Program-made: the position numbers and the translations under genes
Part shown: piece after piece, positions 62,773-64,000 of the stretch
How positions within the stretch are numbered: position 1 is the stretch's first letter
How the letters are laid out: every line of letters starts with the position of its first letter
Assembly: GCF_023721755.1 (NCBI RefSeq)
Contig: NZ_JAMDLH010000001.1
Location: forward strand, 434,001-498,000
Origin: Pleomorphomonas sp. NRK KF1
Lineage (GTDB): Bacteria; Pseudomonadota; Alphaproteobacteria; Rhizobiales; Pleomorphomonadaceae
Length of the DNA stretch: 64,000 nt
Direction of reading: 5' to 3'
Notes under the pieces: model-generated
Told to the model about the DNA's origin: nothing
What the model saw: only the letters and a program-made list of their open reading frames with translations
Database searches by the model: none

Positions 62773-63783
62773 ATGCGACAGATGCTCCTCGGCCTGACGG
62801 CGCTCGCAACCTTCGCTGCAGTCGGTCAAGCCGCCGCCGACGTCAACATTTACACGACGCGCGAACCGGGGTTGATTCAGCCGCTCATCGATAGCTTCAC
62901 CAAGACGACGGGCGTCACCGTCAACACTGTCTTTCTCAAAGACGGCCTTGCCGAACGCGTCGCGACCGAAGGCGAAAGCTCGCCGGCAGACATCCTGATG
63001 GCCGTCGATGCCGGCAATCTGGTCGACTTGGTCGAAAAGGGTGTGACCCAGCCGATCGATTCCCAGGTCCTCAAGGACGCGGTGCCGGCTCAGCTCCGCG
63101 ATGAGAACGATCATTGGTTCGGCCTCTCCTATCGCGCTCGCGTGATATATGCGGCCAAGGATCTCGACATCTCGACCTTCAACTACGAGGATCTGTCCGA
63201 TCCCAAGTGGAAGGGCAAGGTGTGCATCCGCTCCGGCCAGCACCCTTACAACACCGCTCTGTTCGCCAGCCATATCGTCCATCACGGCGCCGAGGCCACC
63301 GAAACCTGGCTTGCCGGTCTCAAGGCCAATCTCGCCCGCAAGGCGGCCGGCGGCGATCGCGACGGCGCCCGTGATATCCTCGGCGGCATCTGCGACGTCG
63401 CTGTCGCCAACTCCTACTATGTGGGGCTGATGCGGTCGGGCAAAGGCGGTGAAGAGCAAGTGAAATGGGGCGAGGCCATCAAGGTGATCCTGCCGACCTT
63501 CCGCGATGGCGGCACACAGGTGAACATCTCGGGCGCAGCCGTCGCCAAGCATGCTCCCAACAAGGACGATGCCGTGAAGTTCCTGGAGTATCTCGTCTCC
63601 GACGAGGCGCAGGAAATCTATGCCAAGGCCAACTACGAGTATCCCGTGAAGGCCGGCGTGGCCGCCGACCCGATCGTCGCCTCCTTCGGCGAACTGATTG
63701 TCGACAAGGCGTCCCTGAGCGAGATCGTCAAGCATCGCAAGACGGCCAGCGAGCTGGTCGACAAGGTTGGCTTCGACAGCTGA
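62773..63783 (+). CDS. fbpA: Ferric-iron ABC transporter, periplasmic binding protein
   Basis: 336-residue iron-binding protein with a signal peptide (about residues 1-24, ending GQAAA). The mature part starts DVNIYTTREPGLIQPLIDSF, typical of FbpA, and contains the tandem tyrosines in VANSYYVGLMRSGKGGEEQVKWG that bind Fe3+ in the family. The ATG at 62773 is chosen since it starts the signal peptide and has GGGAGAAAAGAG before it. A hairpin separates it from fbpB. Confidence 0.92.
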   Translation: MRQMLLGLTALATFAAVGQAAADVNIYTTREPGLIQPLIDSFTKTTGVTVNTVFLKDGLAERVATEGESSPADILMAVDAGNLVDLVEKGVTQPIDSQVLKDAVPAQLRDENDHWFGLSYRARVIYAAKDLDISTFNYEDLSDPKWKGKVCIRSGQHPYNTALFASHIVHHGAEATETWLAGLKANLARKAAGGDRDGARDILGGICDVAVANSYYVGLMRSGKGGEEQVKWGEAIKVILPTFRDGGTQVNISGAAVAKHAPNKDDAVKFLEYLVSDEAQEIYAKANYEYPVKAGVAADPIVASFGELIVDKASLSEIVKHRKTASELVDKVGFDS

Positions 63784-63790
63784 TTGGAGC

Positions 63791-63816
63791 GGGCGGGACG
63801 TATGTGCGTTCCGCCC
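63791..63816 (+). terminator. Hairpin between fbpA and fbpB
   Basis: GGGCGGGACG (63791-63800) pairs with CGTTCCGCCC (63807-63816) with one G:U. Such hairpins after binding-protein genes usually reduce permease expression. Confidence 0.65.
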
Positions 63817-63826
63817 TGCCCTTACA

Positions 63827-64000
63827 ATGAGCGCTCTCGCAGAAACATCACTATCCGAAGCCATCCCGCGCCGCGCGTGGACGGGTTGGCATGTCGCGGC
63901 CGGACTGACGGCCTTTCTTGCCCTGCTGCCGGTACTTACGCTCACTGCCGAAGCGACACGCGGCTCGGCTGGGCTGTGGTCGCATCTCGCCGGCACGGTC
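63827..64000 (+). CDS. fbpB: Ferric-iron ABC transporter, permease (5' part)
   Basis: First 58 codons of a gene cut by the window edge. The start MSALAETSLSEAIPRRAWTG is followed by a hydrophobic segment (about residues 23-42, VAAGLTAFLALLPVLTLTAE), as at the N-terminus of FbpB permeases. The position after fbpA supports the call. The rest is outside the window. Confidence 0.72.
   Translation, partial: MSALAETSLSEAIPRRAWTGWHVAAGLTAFLALLPVLTLTAEATRGSAGLWSHLAGTV

Noticed and set aside
62653-63996. 447-codon minus-strand frame
   Set aside because: Antisense to fbpA and the start of fbpB.
1-64000. CRISPR arrays, rRNA genes, insertion sequences, toxin-antitoxin pairs
   Set aside because: No regularly spaced repeats, rRNA signatures, transposase motifs or convincing small gene pairs were found.

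Overview
The window is a GC-rich chromosomal segment of an alphaproteobacterium, most likely of the order Hyphomicrobiales (Rhizobiales). This rests on the lepB-rnc-era gene order, a UPF0314 (DUF2585) protein, a DUF6455 protein, betaine-lipid genes btaAB and the general style of the proteins. The genus cannot be fixed from the sequence alone. No rRNA operon, insertion sequence, CRISPR array or complete prophage was seen. Two tRNA genes are present: Leu(GAG) and Ser(GCT).

Layout. 1-11 kb: secretion and RNA-processing core genes (lepB, rnc, era), a LacI regulator preceded by two matching operators, a ygiD-type extradiol dioxygenase, acetyltransferase, UPF0314, HAD nucleotidase, purC, an AlpA-like regulator, an IclR regulator and an EamA exporter. 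11-19 kb: a TPP enzyme and aminotransferase pair divergent from an Lrp regulator, then glpD-glpK for glycerol-3-phosphate use. 19-30 kb: a redox-type EAL phosphodiesterase, two paralogous exported proteins of unknown function, aspS, the btaAB pair, two tandem VOC proteins and an acetylpolyamine amidohydrolase. 30-45 kb: an uncharacterised two-gene unit (49-residue membrane protein plus 484-residue protein), an ABC-F ATPase, DUF599, DUF3253, YdcF, a ClpP paralogue, an LprI-like protein, a GH25 lysozyme, mgtE, a GGDQF-EAL protein and a chemoreceptor. 45-58 kb: tRNA-Leu, a FliN-like protein, lipB, then a sugar region with the galactofuranose importer ytfQRT-yjfF, galT and galK, araC, araD and araA and an aldo/keto reductase. 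59-64 kb: tRNA-Ser, a two-domain GNAT enzyme with a Nif11-type RiPP precursor, and the start of an fbpCAB ferric-iron importer.

How the genes work together. The sugar region pairs uptake of galactose or galactofuranose with the first Leloir steps and with an arabinose isomerase and epimerase under an AraC regulator. galE and araB are not in the window. The most interesting locus is 59289-60851. A Nif11 leader peptide ending in VAGG carries a 17-residue core with two adjacent lysines, directly downstream of a GNAT enzyme and a tRNA gene. This matches the general architecture of fatty-acylated RiPPs (selidamides), in which a GNAT enzyme acylates lysine or ornithine side chains of a Nif11-type or similar precursor. 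The product itself is a prediction.
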